A stretch of DNA of 18,272 nt from Lachnospiraceae bacterium (GTDB lineage: Bacteria > Bacillota > Clostridia > Lachnospirales > Lachnospiraceae): NCBI GenBank assembly GCA_021153185.1, contig JAGKTY010000035.1, positions 1-18,272 of the forward strand. The letters run 5' to 3'. Below the pieces are notes generated by a model. It saw nothing but the letters and a program-made list of their open reading frames with translations, had not been told where the DNA came from and did no database searches. The translations under genes and the position numbers were made by a program. This document shows, piece by piece, positions 6,059 through 13,017 of this stretch (the first letter of the stretch is position 1; every line of letters starts with the position of its first letter).

Positions 6059-6785
6059 GCAGATAGTCATATGTACGAAGAAAGGTGCAGATATGAATTT
6101 GGCAAACGCGTTTGCAGCCAAAATGGATGTACCGATTGGGACGGCGATGGGTGATGCGCTTACGGTCGTGTTTGATGCAAAGGGTGTATCGCTTTGCGGG
6201 TACGGGTTATCTTATCAAGGTGATTTTGAGCAGATGTTACACCGGGTGACAAACGGAAGGCTTCAGCATGAGATGCTTGTGCGCGCTGCAAAGACGACGC
6301 AGGATTTGCCAAGAGGCATTGACGCGACTGCCGGCATGGGAGAAGATGCTTTTTTACTTGCGGCATACGGATACCGGATGACGCTTTATGAACAAAATCC
6401 GGTCATTGCACTTCTTTTAAAGGATGCCATCAGGAGAGCCAGGAAACATAAGGAGCTCAAGGAAATTGCAGAAAGAATGCAGCTTGTGGAAGGAAACAGT
6501 ATAGAAATGCTATCAAAACAAGTGGATAACATTGACACGATATATTTGGATCCCATGTTTCCGGCAAGGCAGAAATCCGGGTTAATCAATAAAAAACTTC
6601 AGCTCATTCAAAAACTGGAGCCACCTTGTGCAAAAGAAGAGGATCTGTTTGATGCTGCAATTGCAGTGTCGCCCAAAAAGATTATTGTAAAAAGACCGTT
6701 AAAGAGCCCGTTTCTGGCGAATCGTAATCCAAATCATACGTTTGAAGGGAAAGCAATCCGGTATGATTGTTACGTGGTTGAGTAA
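6051..6785 (+). CDS. rsmJ: 16S rRNA (guanine1516-N2)-methyltransferase RsmJ
   Basis: The 244-aa protein is of usual RsmJ length. It has the SAM-binding motif DATAGMGEDAF (91-101), an acidic residue in LYEQNPV (E114), the YLDPMFP motif (165-171) and VKRP near residue 223, all characteristic of the RsmJ/YhiQ family. In E. coli that enzyme makes m2G1516 in the 30S subunit. The N-terminal 80 residues match the family's small cap domain. I chose ATG 6051 over the TTG at 6048 because AAAGGA lies 6 nt before it. The start overlaps the tail of the broken gene upstream. It marks the beginning of ordinary chromosomal sequence. Confidence 0.87.
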   Translation: MSEQIVICTKKGADMNLANAFAAKMDVPIGTAMGDALTVVFDAKGVSLCGYGLSYQGDFEQMLHRVTNGRLQHEMLVRAAKTTQDLPRGIDATAGMGEDAFLLAAYGYRMTLYEQNPVIALLLKDAIRRARKHKELKEIAERMQLVEGNSIEMLSKQVDNIDTIYLDPMFPARQKSGLINKKLQLIQKLEPPCAKEEDLFDAAIAVSPKKIIVKRPLKSPFLANRNPNHTFEGKAIRYDCYVVE

Positions 6786-6806
6786 TTGGAGGAATGATGC
6801 TATAAT
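6778..6806 (+). promoter_or_regulatory. Sigma-A promoter of the YeiH-family gene
   Basis: TTGAGT (6778-6783, overlapping the rsmJ stop), a 17-bp spacer and a perfect TATAAT (6801-6806). Transcription would start near 6813, giving a leader of about 65 nt before ATG 6879. Confidence 0.65.
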
Positions 6807-6878
6807 TGTCCGGGCATCCTAAGATGTAGTATGCTATTATTTGAGACTTTGCGGGTCTTATTACAAGGAGAGAAAACT

Positions 6879-7967
6879 ATGATTTTTTTGAAGAAAAATG
6901 GACTTGGCATTGTGATTTGTACGGTCATCGCAGCCATTGCGACGGTACTTGCCAAGTTATCCATCGGTAACTTCTCGATGGAGGTCATTGGGGCACCGGT
7001 CTTTGCGATTTTATTCGGTATGTTAATCACGCTCTGCCTTCCTAAGCTGGCATCTGATGACAAGATGAAAGATGGAATCAAGTTCACCTCCAAAAAGATT
7101 TTACAGTGGGCAGTCATCATTTTGGGATTTTCTTTAAATCTCGGAACCATTGCCAAGGTAGGTGCACAGAGCTTGCCTGTCATTGTATGTACCATAGGCA
7201 CATCACTCATTGTTGCATATTTTATGCACAAGGCACTGCATATGGATAGCAATGTTGCAACGTTGATCGGCGTGGGTTCATCGATTTGCGGTGGCTCTGC
7301 GATTGCAGCCACAGCGCCTGTGATTGAAGCAGATGATGAAGAAATTGCGCAGTCGATTTCGGTCATCTTTTTGTTTAATGTGCTTGCGGCACTTATTTTT
7401 CCAACACTTGGACATATGATGGGAATGGGTTCAGAAGGATTTGCGGTATTTGCAGGAACTGCGGTTAACGATACTTCATCGGTTACGGCAGCAGCCTCCA
7501 CCGCAGAAGAAATCTATCATTGTGGTGAAATTTTATCGACTGCGGTAACGGTAAAACTGACCCGTACACTTGCAATTATCCCAATTACGCTTGCGCTCGC
7601 CTTTATTCGGATGCGCAAGGCCAAAAAAGAAGGTGGAAAAGAGAATACATTTTCACTCAAAAAGATTTTTCCGTGGTTTATTTTATTCTTTGTTGGGGCA
7701 TCGCTCATCACAACGGTTGTTGGAATGATGCCGGAGAATGCATTTGCGGTATTTTATACAGGAAGCTTTGTAAAAGCGATGAAATGGCTTGCTAAATTTT
7801 TTATTGCAATGGCAATGTGTGCAATCGGACTCAATACGAATATTGTTCAGCTCATTAAGAAGGGTGGAAAACCGATTCTTCTGGGTCTTAGCTGTTGGGT
7901 CATGATTACAATTGTATCTATTATCGTGCAGCTTGCGACGGGAATTTATTATACAAATCTGTCATGA
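6879..7967 (+). CDS. YeiH-family putative sulfate exporter (UPF0324 membrane protein)
   Basis: A 362-aa very hydrophobic protein with about ten membrane segments, matching the YeiH/UPF0324 family (Cons_hypoth698). Recognisable conserved parts are GMLITLCLP, the glycine-rich GVGSSICGGSAIAATAPVI, the FAGTAVNDTSSVTAA stretch and the C-terminal AMCAIGLNTN. The family is annotated as putative sulfate exporter on weak evidence, so the substrate should be treated as unknown. ATG 6879 is chosen because AAGGAGA lies about 8 nt upstream; the longer frame from 6831 lies in the leader. No LysR-type regulator is adjacent, unlike the E. coli yeiH-yeiE arrangement. It has its own promoter and appears monocistronic. 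Confidence 0.85.
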   Translation: MIFLKKNGLGIVICTVIAAIATVLAKLSIGNFSMEVIGAPVFAILFGMLITLCLPKLASDDKMKDGIKFTSKKILQWAVIILGFSLNLGTIAKVGAQSLPVIVCTIGTSLIVAYFMHKALHMDSNVATLIGVGSSICGGSAIAATAPVIEADDEEIAQSISVIFLFNVLAALIFPTLGHMMGMGSEGFAVFAGTAVNDTSSVTAAASTAEEIYHCGEILSTAVTVKLTRTLAIIPITLALAFIRMRKAKKEGGKENTFSLKKIFPWFILFFVGASLITTVVGMMPENAFAVFYTGSFVKAMKWLAKFFIAMAMCAIGLNTNIVQLIKKGGKPILLGLSCWVMITIVSIIVQLATGIYYTNLS

Positions 7968-8033
7968 TAAAGACCCTTGCATATTTTTCGCTTATTGACT
8001 GAAAACACGTTAAAATAGCGCTTTTTTGGCTAG

Positions 8034-8083
8034 TTGCAACCGCTGGTTGACAAATTGAAAAGGCTGCTTTATAGCTTGCAACC
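8034..8083 (+). promoter_or_regulatory. Promoter of the XRE regulator with TTGCAACC repeats as likely operators
   Basis: A perfect TTGACA (8047-8052), a 17-bp spacer and TATAGC (8070-8075) form the promoter. TTGCAACC occurs at 8034-8041 and again at 8076-8083, exactly 42 bp (four helical turns) apart, bracketing the promoter. The first copy also faces GGTTGACAA (8045-8053), which contains the -35, as an almost perfect inverted repeat. This suggests autorepression by the gene product. The remainder of the 7968-8152 spacer shows a short GCTTAAGC palindrome and no clear terminator for the preceding gene. Confidence 0.55.
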
Positions 8084-8152
8084 CATCAAATTGGTATGCT
8101 TAGCTTGCTTAAGCGAAGTGAAACATGAAGTCAAAACAGGAGGTCGGAAGAC

Positions 8153-9151
8153 ATGATATTAGCAGACAAAATAATTAACGAAAGAAAAAAGAATGGCTGG
8201 TCCCAGGAAGAATTAGCAGACCAGTTAGGTGTATCAAGACAATCCGTTTCTAAATGGGAAGGTGCACAGGCCGTTCCGGATATTCAGAAGATTATCAAAA
8301 TGGCAGAGCTCTTTGGCGTTTCGACAGATTACTTATTAAAAGATGAATTGGGAGAAACTGAAAAAGAGGAATACAGAACACTTTCTGAAACCTTTGAATC
8401 AGCAGCAGATGTAAGAAAGGTTTCGTTAGAAGAGGCAAACAAATTCCTTTCTATAATAAAAGAAATTACACCCCAAATTGCGAATGCAGTTTCCATATGC
8501 ATTCTGTCGCCGGTGTTATTGATTTTCTTATCAGCGCTTTCAAGCAGACATATCTGGGGTGTGACAGAGCCGCTGGCAGCAGGTCTTGGACTGGTTGTAT
8601 TGCTTCTTATGGTTAGCGTGGCGGTATTTGTATTTATCACAACCGGCATAAAGAAAAAACCATTTGAGTACATTGAGAAGGAACCAATCGAGACAGAGTA
8701 CGGTGTTTCAGGTATGGTGAAAGAGCGAAAGGAAGCATACCAGGGTACATATACTGCCATGCTTTCCGGTGGCATCATTTGCTGTATTTTAAGCGCATTG
8801 CCAATCATTGTTTCTTCCATTGCGACACAAAATGAAGTTGTGGTTGTTAGTATGGTATGTGTTTGCCTCATCATCGTTTCCTTTGGCGTCAATATCATTA
8901 TCCGTTCCTCAAGTATTTGGGGAAGCTATGACCAGCTTCTTCAGGAAAATGATTTTACGGTTACCAGCAAAAAAGCAAGTGAAAAAATCGAAAGCGTTGG
9001 TGGCGTTTACTGGACAATCCTGACAGCGATTTATCTGCTGATTAGTTTCTTAACCCGCAGATGGGATATCACTTGGGTAATATGGCCGGTTGCAGGTGTA
9101 TTATATGGTGCTGTTTCCGTTATCATTAAAATGGTTGTTTCATCGAAATAA
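8153..9151 (+). CDS. XRE-family helix-turn-helix regulator with a six-helix membrane domain
   Basis: The 332-aa protein starts with a Cro/CI-type DNA-binding domain (residues 5-62). The helix-turn-helix is WSQEELADQLGVSRQSVSKWE, followed by VPDIQKIIKMAELFGVSTDYLL. A hydrophilic connector (65-105) leads to about six hydrophobic segments, roughly at 108-130, 142-165, 202-222, 228-250, 286-304 and 309-328. XRE regulators tethered to a membrane domain are common in Firmicutes, where they may sense envelope or ligand signals; the signal here is unknown. AGGAGG lies 9 nt before ATG. Repeats around its promoter suggest autoregulation. Confidence 0.8.
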   Translation: MILADKIINERKKNGWSQEELADQLGVSRQSVSKWEGAQAVPDIQKIIKMAELFGVSTDYLLKDELGETEKEEYRTLSETFESAADVRKVSLEEANKFLSIIKEITPQIANAVSICILSPVLLIFLSALSSRHIWGVTEPLAAGLGLVVLLLMVSVAVFVFITTGIKKKPFEYIEKEPIETEYGVSGMVKERKEAYQGTYTAMLSGGIICCILSALPIIVSSIATQNEVVVVSMVCVCLIIVSFGVNIIIRSSSIWGSYDQLLQENDFTVTSKKASEKIESVGGVYWTILTAIYLLISFLTRRWDITWVIWPVAGVLYGAVSVIIKMVVSSK

Positions 9152-9169
9152 GGTTGTAATATGCGTTTC

Positions 9170-9207
9170 ATCGGCTCTGTTGTTTCTTCGGAAATGACAG
9201 GGCCGAT
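9170..9207 (+). other. 17-bp hairpin with a C(UUCG)G tetraloop after the XRE gene
   Basis: Bases 9170-9186 and 9191-9207 pair along all 17 positions, counting three G-U pairs, around a TTCG loop closed by C-G, an exceptionally stable RNA tetraloop. It starts 18 nt after the XRE stop codon. Neither strand has a T-run, so it is not a canonical terminator. It could stabilise the 3' end of the mRNA or act as a terminator with a degenerate tail. Confidence 0.6.
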
Positions 9208-9315
9208 AAAGATGAAAAAACCGTTCGCAGAATGGAAGCGTTAGGAGCGCCACATGTGCAAAAACCATTTATTACACAGGATTTAATTGCTTTAATTGAA
9301 AGTCTGATCCGTTGA
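9205..9315 (+). pseudogene. Possible remnant of a response-regulator receiver domain
   Basis: The frame ending at TGA 9313-9315 encodes EKTVRRMEALGAPHVQKPF followed by a helix ending in LIALIESLIR. The order Gly-Ala, then Lys-Pro-Phe, then a C-terminal amphipathic helix is that of the last part of a CheY-like receiver (the conserved Lys-Pro). No start codon with a ribosome binding site and no phospho-acceptor Asp region are present. The frame is open only back to 9160. The promoter of the next gene lies at its very end. Confidence 0.3.
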
Positions 9316-9317
9316 TG

Positions 9318-9326
9318 TGGTACAAT
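9318..9326 (+). promoter_or_regulatory. Extended -10 promoter of the 77-aa gene
   Basis: TGGTACAAT gives a TGn extension and a 5/6 -10 box (9321-9326). A TTGAAA 19 bp upstream is a loose -35. The start would be near 9333, about 25 nt before ATG 9358. Confidence 0.45.
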
Positions 9327-9357
9327 TCAATAACGATGTTTGAAGGAGACGAAAACG

Positions 9358-9591
9358 ATGATGAATCCGGCAGCGATGATGAAAGTGATGGGTGCCCTGA
9401 AACAGTTTCAGGATAATCATCCAAAGTTTGTGTCATTTTTAAAGCTTATTTTAAATGGAAAAATTGTTGATGGTACGATTATTGAAATCACGGTTACAAA
9501 ACCGGGGGAAGAACCGATCACATCAAATATCAAAGTCAATCAGTCAGATTTGGAACTGTTTGACGAGCTTAAGAATGTGTCGGTTAAATAA
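9358..9591 (+). CDS. Small conserved hypothetical protein (77 aa)
   Basis: The 77-aa protein starts MMNPAAMMKVMGALKQF, has a helical first half with HPKFVSFLKLIL, and then a short beta-rich half (DGTIIEITVTKPGEEPITSNIKV) ending in an acidic helix SDLELFDELKNV. No signal peptide or membrane segment is present. I believe similar small proteins occur across Lachnospiraceae, but know no function. ATG 9358 is preferred because AAGGAG lies 9 nt upstream; the upstream TTG at 9340 is within the leader. It stands alone between its own promoter and that of the Rrf2 gene. Confidence 0.65.
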   Translation: MMNPAAMMKVMGALKQFQDNHPKFVSFLKLILNGKIVDGTIIEITVTKPGEEPITSNIKVNQSDLELFDELKNVSVK

Positions 9592-9615
9592 TTCTTATAA
9601 AGTTAGTAGGAATTA

Positions 9616-9662
9616 TATACAATAACAAAAAAGTATGCTATAATAGTCCCATTAGATTGGGA
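9616..9662 (+). promoter_or_regulatory. Promoter and candidate operator of the Rrf2 regulator
   Basis: TATACA (9616-9621), 17 bp, then a perfect TATAAT (9639-9644). Across the expected start lies an inverted repeat TCCCA-N6-TGGGA (9647-9662). A dyad at the start site of an Rrf2 gene fits autorepression by its dimeric product. Confidence 0.55.
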
Positions 9663-9677
9663 AAGGAGTGACAGATT

Positions 9678-10112
9678 TTGAAAATATCAACGAAAGGTCG
9701 CTATGCACTCAGACTGATGTTAGATATTGCAGAACATTCGGGTGACAAGCCGGTCAGCATTAAAGAAATCGCACAAAGACAGGATATTAGTGACAAATAT
9801 TTGGAACAAATCATCTCGCTTCTTAACAGCGGGGGATTCGTTCGCAGTGTCCGGGGACCGCAGGGCGGATACCTTCTTCGCAAAAAACCGGAGGAATATA
9901 CAGTCGGCATGATTTTGCGTATGACAGAAGGTACGCTCAGTCCGGTTGCATGTGTGGAGGACGATGCGCCGGGATGTGACAGAGAAGAAAATTGTGCGAC
10001 CATTAAGCTGTGGAGACAGCTCGATGAGGCAATCAAAAGTGTGGTTGACCACGTGACCATAGCGGACTTGCTTATGTGGCAGGGAGACGAATCAGATAAC
10101 TATTGTATTTAG
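9678..10112 (+). CDS. Rrf2-family transcriptional regulator, IscR-like
   Basis: The 144-aa protein begins MKISTKGRYALRLMLDIA, the family hallmark, with a winged helix (SIKEIAQRQDISDKYLEQI as helix-turn-helix and VRGPQGGYLL as the wing). Three cysteines, C92, C100 and C106, lie in the same region as the Fe-S ligands of IscR (C92, C98, C104), though the spacing differs. The protein may therefore bind an Fe-S cluster; CymR-type members lack such a set. The start is TTG at 9678, with AAAGGAG 9 nt upstream. No isc, suf or cysteine genes are adjacent, so its regulon is elsewhere or includes only itself. Confidence 0.85.
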   Translation: MKISTKGRYALRLMLDIAEHSGDKPVSIKEIAQRQDISDKYLEQIISLLNSGGFVRSVRGPQGGYLLRKKPEEYTVGMILRMTEGTLSPVACVEDDAPGCDREENCATIKLWRQLDEAIKSVVDHVTIADLLMWQGDESDNYCI

Positions 10113-10156
10113 CATTGGAAAAGTGTTTCGTGGATGGTTCTATTTGGTCAGAATTG

Positions 10157-10185
10157 TTGCTAACTGAACAGAAATTTAGTATAAT
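10157..10185 (+). promoter_or_regulatory. Candidate promoter of the pfkA operon
   Basis: TTGCTA (10157-10162, 4/6), 17-bp spacer and a perfect TATAAT (10180-10185). The -10 box lies in the 5' arm of the 13-bp inverted repeat at 10183-10218, so promoter use and the DNA dyad may interact. An RNA from here would have a leader of about 135 nt. Confidence 0.5.
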
Positions 10186-10218
10186 AATAGGTGCCGGTGC
10201 ATGCTGGCACCTATTATT
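10183..10218 (+). terminator. Perfect 13-bp inverted repeat after the Rrf2 gene, terminator-like
   Basis: AATAATAGGTGCC and GGCACCTATTATT are perfect complements around a 10-nt loop, with a U-rich tail partly within the stem (TATTATTCTT). It could end the Rrf2 transcript in the forward direction; the reverse reading is also T/A-rich. It overlaps the TATAAT of the candidate pfkA promoter. Confidence 0.5.
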
Positions 10219-10219
10219 C

Positions 10220-10297
10220 TTGCATTATAGGAAAATCCGAGGAATTTCCCATAATGCAAAGCTTCGCAGAATATCGCGTTGCGATATTCTTTGTTCT
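10220..10297 (+). promoter_or_regulatory. Two further hairpins in the pfkA leader, the last terminator-like
   Basis: Hairpin 2 (10220-10259) pairs TTGCATTAT with ATAATGCAA and, after one mismatch, GGAAA with TTTCC. Hairpin 3 (10268-10290) is a perfect 10-bp stem (AGAATATCGC with GCGATATTCT) with a GTT loop, followed by TTGTTCT. Hairpin 3 ends 21 nt before the ribosome binding site. Together they look like a structured leader able to attenuate transcription of the operon. I recognise no known riboswitch consensus. Confidence 0.45.
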
Positions 10298-10325
10298 AAT
10301 ATTACGTATTTGGAGGGACTGCTTT

Positions 10326-11399
10326 ATGAAACGAATTGGAATGTTAACAAGCGGTGGCGATTGTCAGGCATTAAATGCTGCAATGCGCGGTGTCGTTAAG
10401 AGTATTACAGTAAGAGATCCTGAGGTTGAGATTTATGGATTTTTAGAAGGGTACCGGGGTCTGATTTACGGAAATTTCCGTATGTTGAGCGGACATGACT
10501 TCTCGGGTATTCTGACCAAGGGCGGCACAATTTTGGGAAGCAGCAGAACTCCGTTTAAAACGATTAAGGATCCGGATGAAAACGGACTTGATAAAGTTGA
10601 GGCAATGAAACAAAATTACTACAAGTTAAAATTGGATTGCCTTGTTATTTTGGGTGGAAACGGTACACATAAGACAGCCAATTTGCTTCGTGAGGAAGGA
10701 CTTAATGTGATTACTCTTCCAAAGACAATCGACAATGATCTTTGGGGTACAGATATGACATTCGGATTCCAGAGTGCGGTAAACATTGCAACAGATGCAA
10801 TTGATTGCATCCATACAACTGCAGCAAGTCATGGCCGCGTATTTATTGTTGAGGTTATGGGTCACAAAGTCGGATGGCTTACACTCAATGCCGGTATGGC
10901 AGGAGGAGCGGATATCATCCTGATTCCGGAGATTCCATATGATATCGATAAAGTTGTTGATGCAATCAACAAGAGAAAAGAACGCGGTAGCAAGTTTACA
11001 ATTCTTGCAGTAGCAGAGGGTGCGATTTCAAAAGAAGATGCTGCGCTTTCGAAGAAAGAACTTCGTGAGAAACAGAAGAATACCAAATATCCATCGGTTT
11101 CCTATGAGGTTGCTGCGCGCATCCAGGAAAAAACAGGAGCAGAAGTACGTGTTACTGTTCCGGGACATACCCAGCGTGGTGGTAGCCCATGTCCGTATGA
11201 CAGGGTATTTGCTTCAAGACTCGGTTCAGAAGCAGGAAAACTCATTTTAGACGGAGAATATGGTTTCATGGTGGGTATCAAAAATCGCGAAATCATCAAG
11301 GTGCCACTTGAGGATGTCGCTGGCAAATTAAAATATGTTTCACCGGATGCAAGCATTATCAAAGAGGCAAAAATGCTTGGAATCAGTTTTGGTGACTAA
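10326..11399 (+). CDS. pfkA: 6-phosphofructokinase (ATP-type active site, PPi-clade-like sequence)
   Basis: The 357-aa enzyme phosphorylates fructose 6-phosphate in glycolysis. Motifs are LTSGGDCQALNAAMRG (8-22), GGNGT (110-114), PKTIDND (132-138, catalytic Asp136) and VEVMGHKVGW (175-184). Gly113 is the residue that favours ATP over pyrophosphate (Asp in PPi enzymes), yet Lys133 is the residue typical of PPi-dependent and trypanosome-like enzymes, where E. coli PfkA has Gly. His180 replaces the Arg of the E. coli VEVMGR motif. I infer ATP use. ATG 10326 is chosen because GGAGGG lies 8 nt upstream and the family starts MKRIGMLTSGG; the longer frame from 10191 covers the hairpin leader. It heads the operon with dnaX 10 nt downstream. 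Confidence 0.9.
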   Translation: MKRIGMLTSGGDCQALNAAMRGVVKSITVRDPEVEIYGFLEGYRGLIYGNFRMLSGHDFSGILTKGGTILGSSRTPFKTIKDPDENGLDKVEAMKQNYYKLKLDCLVILGGNGTHKTANLLREEGLNVITLPKTIDNDLWGTDMTFGFQSAVNIATDAIDCIHTTAASHGRVFIVEVMGHKVGWLTLNAGMAGGADIILIPEIPYDIDKVVDAINKRKERGSKFTILAVAEGAISKEDAALSKKELREKQKNTKYPSVSYEVAARIQEKTGAEVRVTVPGHTQRGGSPCPYDRVFASRLGSEAGKLILDGEYGFMVGIKNREIIKVPLEDVAGKLKYVSPDASIIKEAKMLGISFGD

Positions 11400-11409
11400 G
11401 TGAGGTAAT

Positions 11410-12987
11410 ATGTCGTATCAGGCATTGTATCGAAAGTTCCGTCCGGCTGAATTTGATGAGGTTAAGGGACAGGAACATATCGTAACAACATTACAAAATC
11501 AAATAAAAAATAATCGGATTGGTCATGCTTACCTGTTTTGCGGAACCCGCGGAACAGGTAAGACTACGATTGCGAAGATTTTTGCAAAAGCAGTGAATTG
11601 TGAAAATCCTGTAGATGGCAGTCCGTGTGGAGAATGTGAGACCTGTAAGCGTATTGCGAACGGCAGCAGCATGAATGTGATTGAAATCGATGCGGCTTCC
11701 AATAATGGCGTGGATCATATCCGTGAAATTGTTGAGGAAGTTTCCTACTCTCCTGCAGAGGGCAAATATAAGGTTTATATTATAGACGAGGTGCATATGC
11801 TCTCAATCGGGGCCTTTAATGCGCTCCTTAAGACATTGGAGGAACCGCCGTCCTATGTCATTTTTATTTTGGCAACAACGGAATCACACAAGATTCCGAT
11901 TACGATTTTGTCCCGTTGCCAGCGTTATGATTTTAAGCGGATCGGAATCGATACGATTACAAACAGGCTGCAGGATTTAATGGAGCGGGAGTCTCTTTCA
12001 GTGGAGCCTAAGGCACTTCGGTATGTGGCAAAGGCGGCAGACGGCTCTATGCGTGATGCGCTAAGTCTCTTAGAGCAGTGCCTGGCGTTTCATTATGGCG
12101 AAACGCTGACGTATGAGATGGCGCTTGATGTGCTTGGCGCAGTTGACCAATCGGTGTTTAGCAAGCTGCTTCGGCTTGTGCTTGACCAAAATATTTCCGG
12201 CGCCATTGCACTTTTGGACGAAGCAATTATGCAGGGCCGGGAGATGAGTCAGTTTGTCGTAGATTTTGTTTGGTATTTGCGCAATTTGATGCTTGTCAGT
12301 ACCAATGATGATGTCGAAGAATTTTTGGATATTTCAGCAGACAATCTGGCGATGATGAAAGAGGAAGCCGGGCTTGTCGACATGGATACAATCATGTGGT
12401 ATATCCGTGTTTTTTCAGAGCTTTCCGACAAGCTTCGTCATACATCGAACAAACGCATTTTTATTGAAATGACGTTAATTAAACTGTGCAGACCGGCAAT
12501 GGATCAAAACGATGACAGTACGAAGGCGCGAATCAAGGCGCTTGAGCAGCAGATAGAAAAAGGAATTGTTGTGCAGGCAGGCAGTGCATCTGCCGTGCAA
12601 GGACAGAGCGCAGATTCGGGACCGAAAAAGGAGCTGCCCAAAGCTGTCCCTGACGATATCAAACAGGTTGTGAGCAGATGGTCCGGTCTCATCGGAGAGG
12701 CGCTTCAGCCAATGAAAATGTATATGCAGCAGGCAAATTTGAGCCTTGCAGAGGATGGATCATTGCTCGTTGTTTTGCCTGATGGATCGGCGTCAGATTA
12801 TTTTATTGAGCATGAAGATAATCGGCAAAAGCTCAAAGAGATGATTGCGCTGCAGGTTGAAAAAGATGTGGCAATCACGTTCCGCTCATTGCAGGAGACG
12901 GAATCGTTTGAGCAAAATTATGTGGATTTAAGTCAAATCATTCAATTCGATATTGAAGAAATCGATTCGGAAGAAGAGACTGAATAA
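11410..12987 (+). CDS. dnaX: DNA polymerase III subunit gamma/tau
   Basis: The 525-aa clamp-loader ATPase starts MSYQALYRKFRP, as in most DnaX. Domain I has Walker A GTRGTGKT (45-52), a zinc site formed by C64, C73, C76 and C79, Walker B VYIIDEVHM (122-130), sensor-1 ATTE (155-158) and the SRC arginine finger (168-170). Domain III follows to about residue 365. A less conserved tau-specific tail after a low-complexity linker (about 390-420) would contact the polymerase. I saw no obvious slippery A-run with downstream stem, so a separate gamma form is not indicated. The gene lies between pfkA and ebfC; the small SRP RNA gene often found upstream of dnaX in Bacillus is not here. The ribosome binding site is weak (GAGG). 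Confidence 0.97.
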   Translation: MSYQALYRKFRPAEFDEVKGQEHIVTTLQNQIKNNRIGHAYLFCGTRGTGKTTIAKIFAKAVNCENPVDGSPCGECETCKRIANGSSMNVIEIDAASNNGVDHIREIVEEVSYSPAEGKYKVYIIDEVHMLSIGAFNALLKTLEEPPSYVIFILATTESHKIPITILSRCQRYDFKRIGIDTITNRLQDLMERESLSVEPKALRYVAKAADGSMRDALSLLEQCLAFHYGETLTYEMALDVLGAVDQSVFSKLLRLVLDQNISGAIALLDEAIMQGREMSQFVVDFVWYLRNLMLVSTNDDVEEFLDISADNLAMMKEEAGLVDMDTIMWYIRVFSELSDKLRHTSNKRIFIEMTLIKLCRPAMDQNDDSTKARIKALEQQIEKGIVVQAGSASAVQGQSADSGPKKELPKAVPDDIKQVVSRWSGLIGEALQPMKMYMQQANLSLAEDGSLLVVLPDGSASDYFIEHEDNRQKLKEMIALQVEKDVAITFRSLQETESFEQNYVDLSQIIQFDIEEIDSEEETE

Positions 12988-13017
12988 TAGAAAGGCAAAG
13001 TATAGGAGGATATCAAA

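Noticed and set aside
6800..7501. 233-aa minus-strand ORF opposite the YeiH-family gene
   Set aside because: It is the reverse frame of a clear membrane protein; its Ala/Thr/Pro-rich composition is a by-product of the codons on the other strand.
8011..8028. AGCGCTTTTTT as terminator of the YeiH-family gene
   Set aside because: The possible stem is only a few pairs and would leave almost no loop.
8329..8898. 189-aa minus-strand ORF opposite the XRE gene
   Set aside because: Antisense shadow of the membrane domain, with no ribosome binding site or recognisable domain.
10191..10325. Upstream extension of pfkA with a 45-residue N-terminus
   Set aside because: It translates hairpin sequence, has no Shine-Dalgarno, and the family starts at MKRIGMLTSGG, which has a good site at 10312-10317.
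11300..11410. SRP (4.5S/scRNA) gene upstream of dnaX, as in Bacillus
   Set aside because: Only 10 nt separate pfkA from dnaX, so there is no space for it.
12500..12987. Programmed frameshift producing DnaX gamma
   Set aside because: No clear A-rich slippery heptamer with a downstream stem was seen in the linker region.
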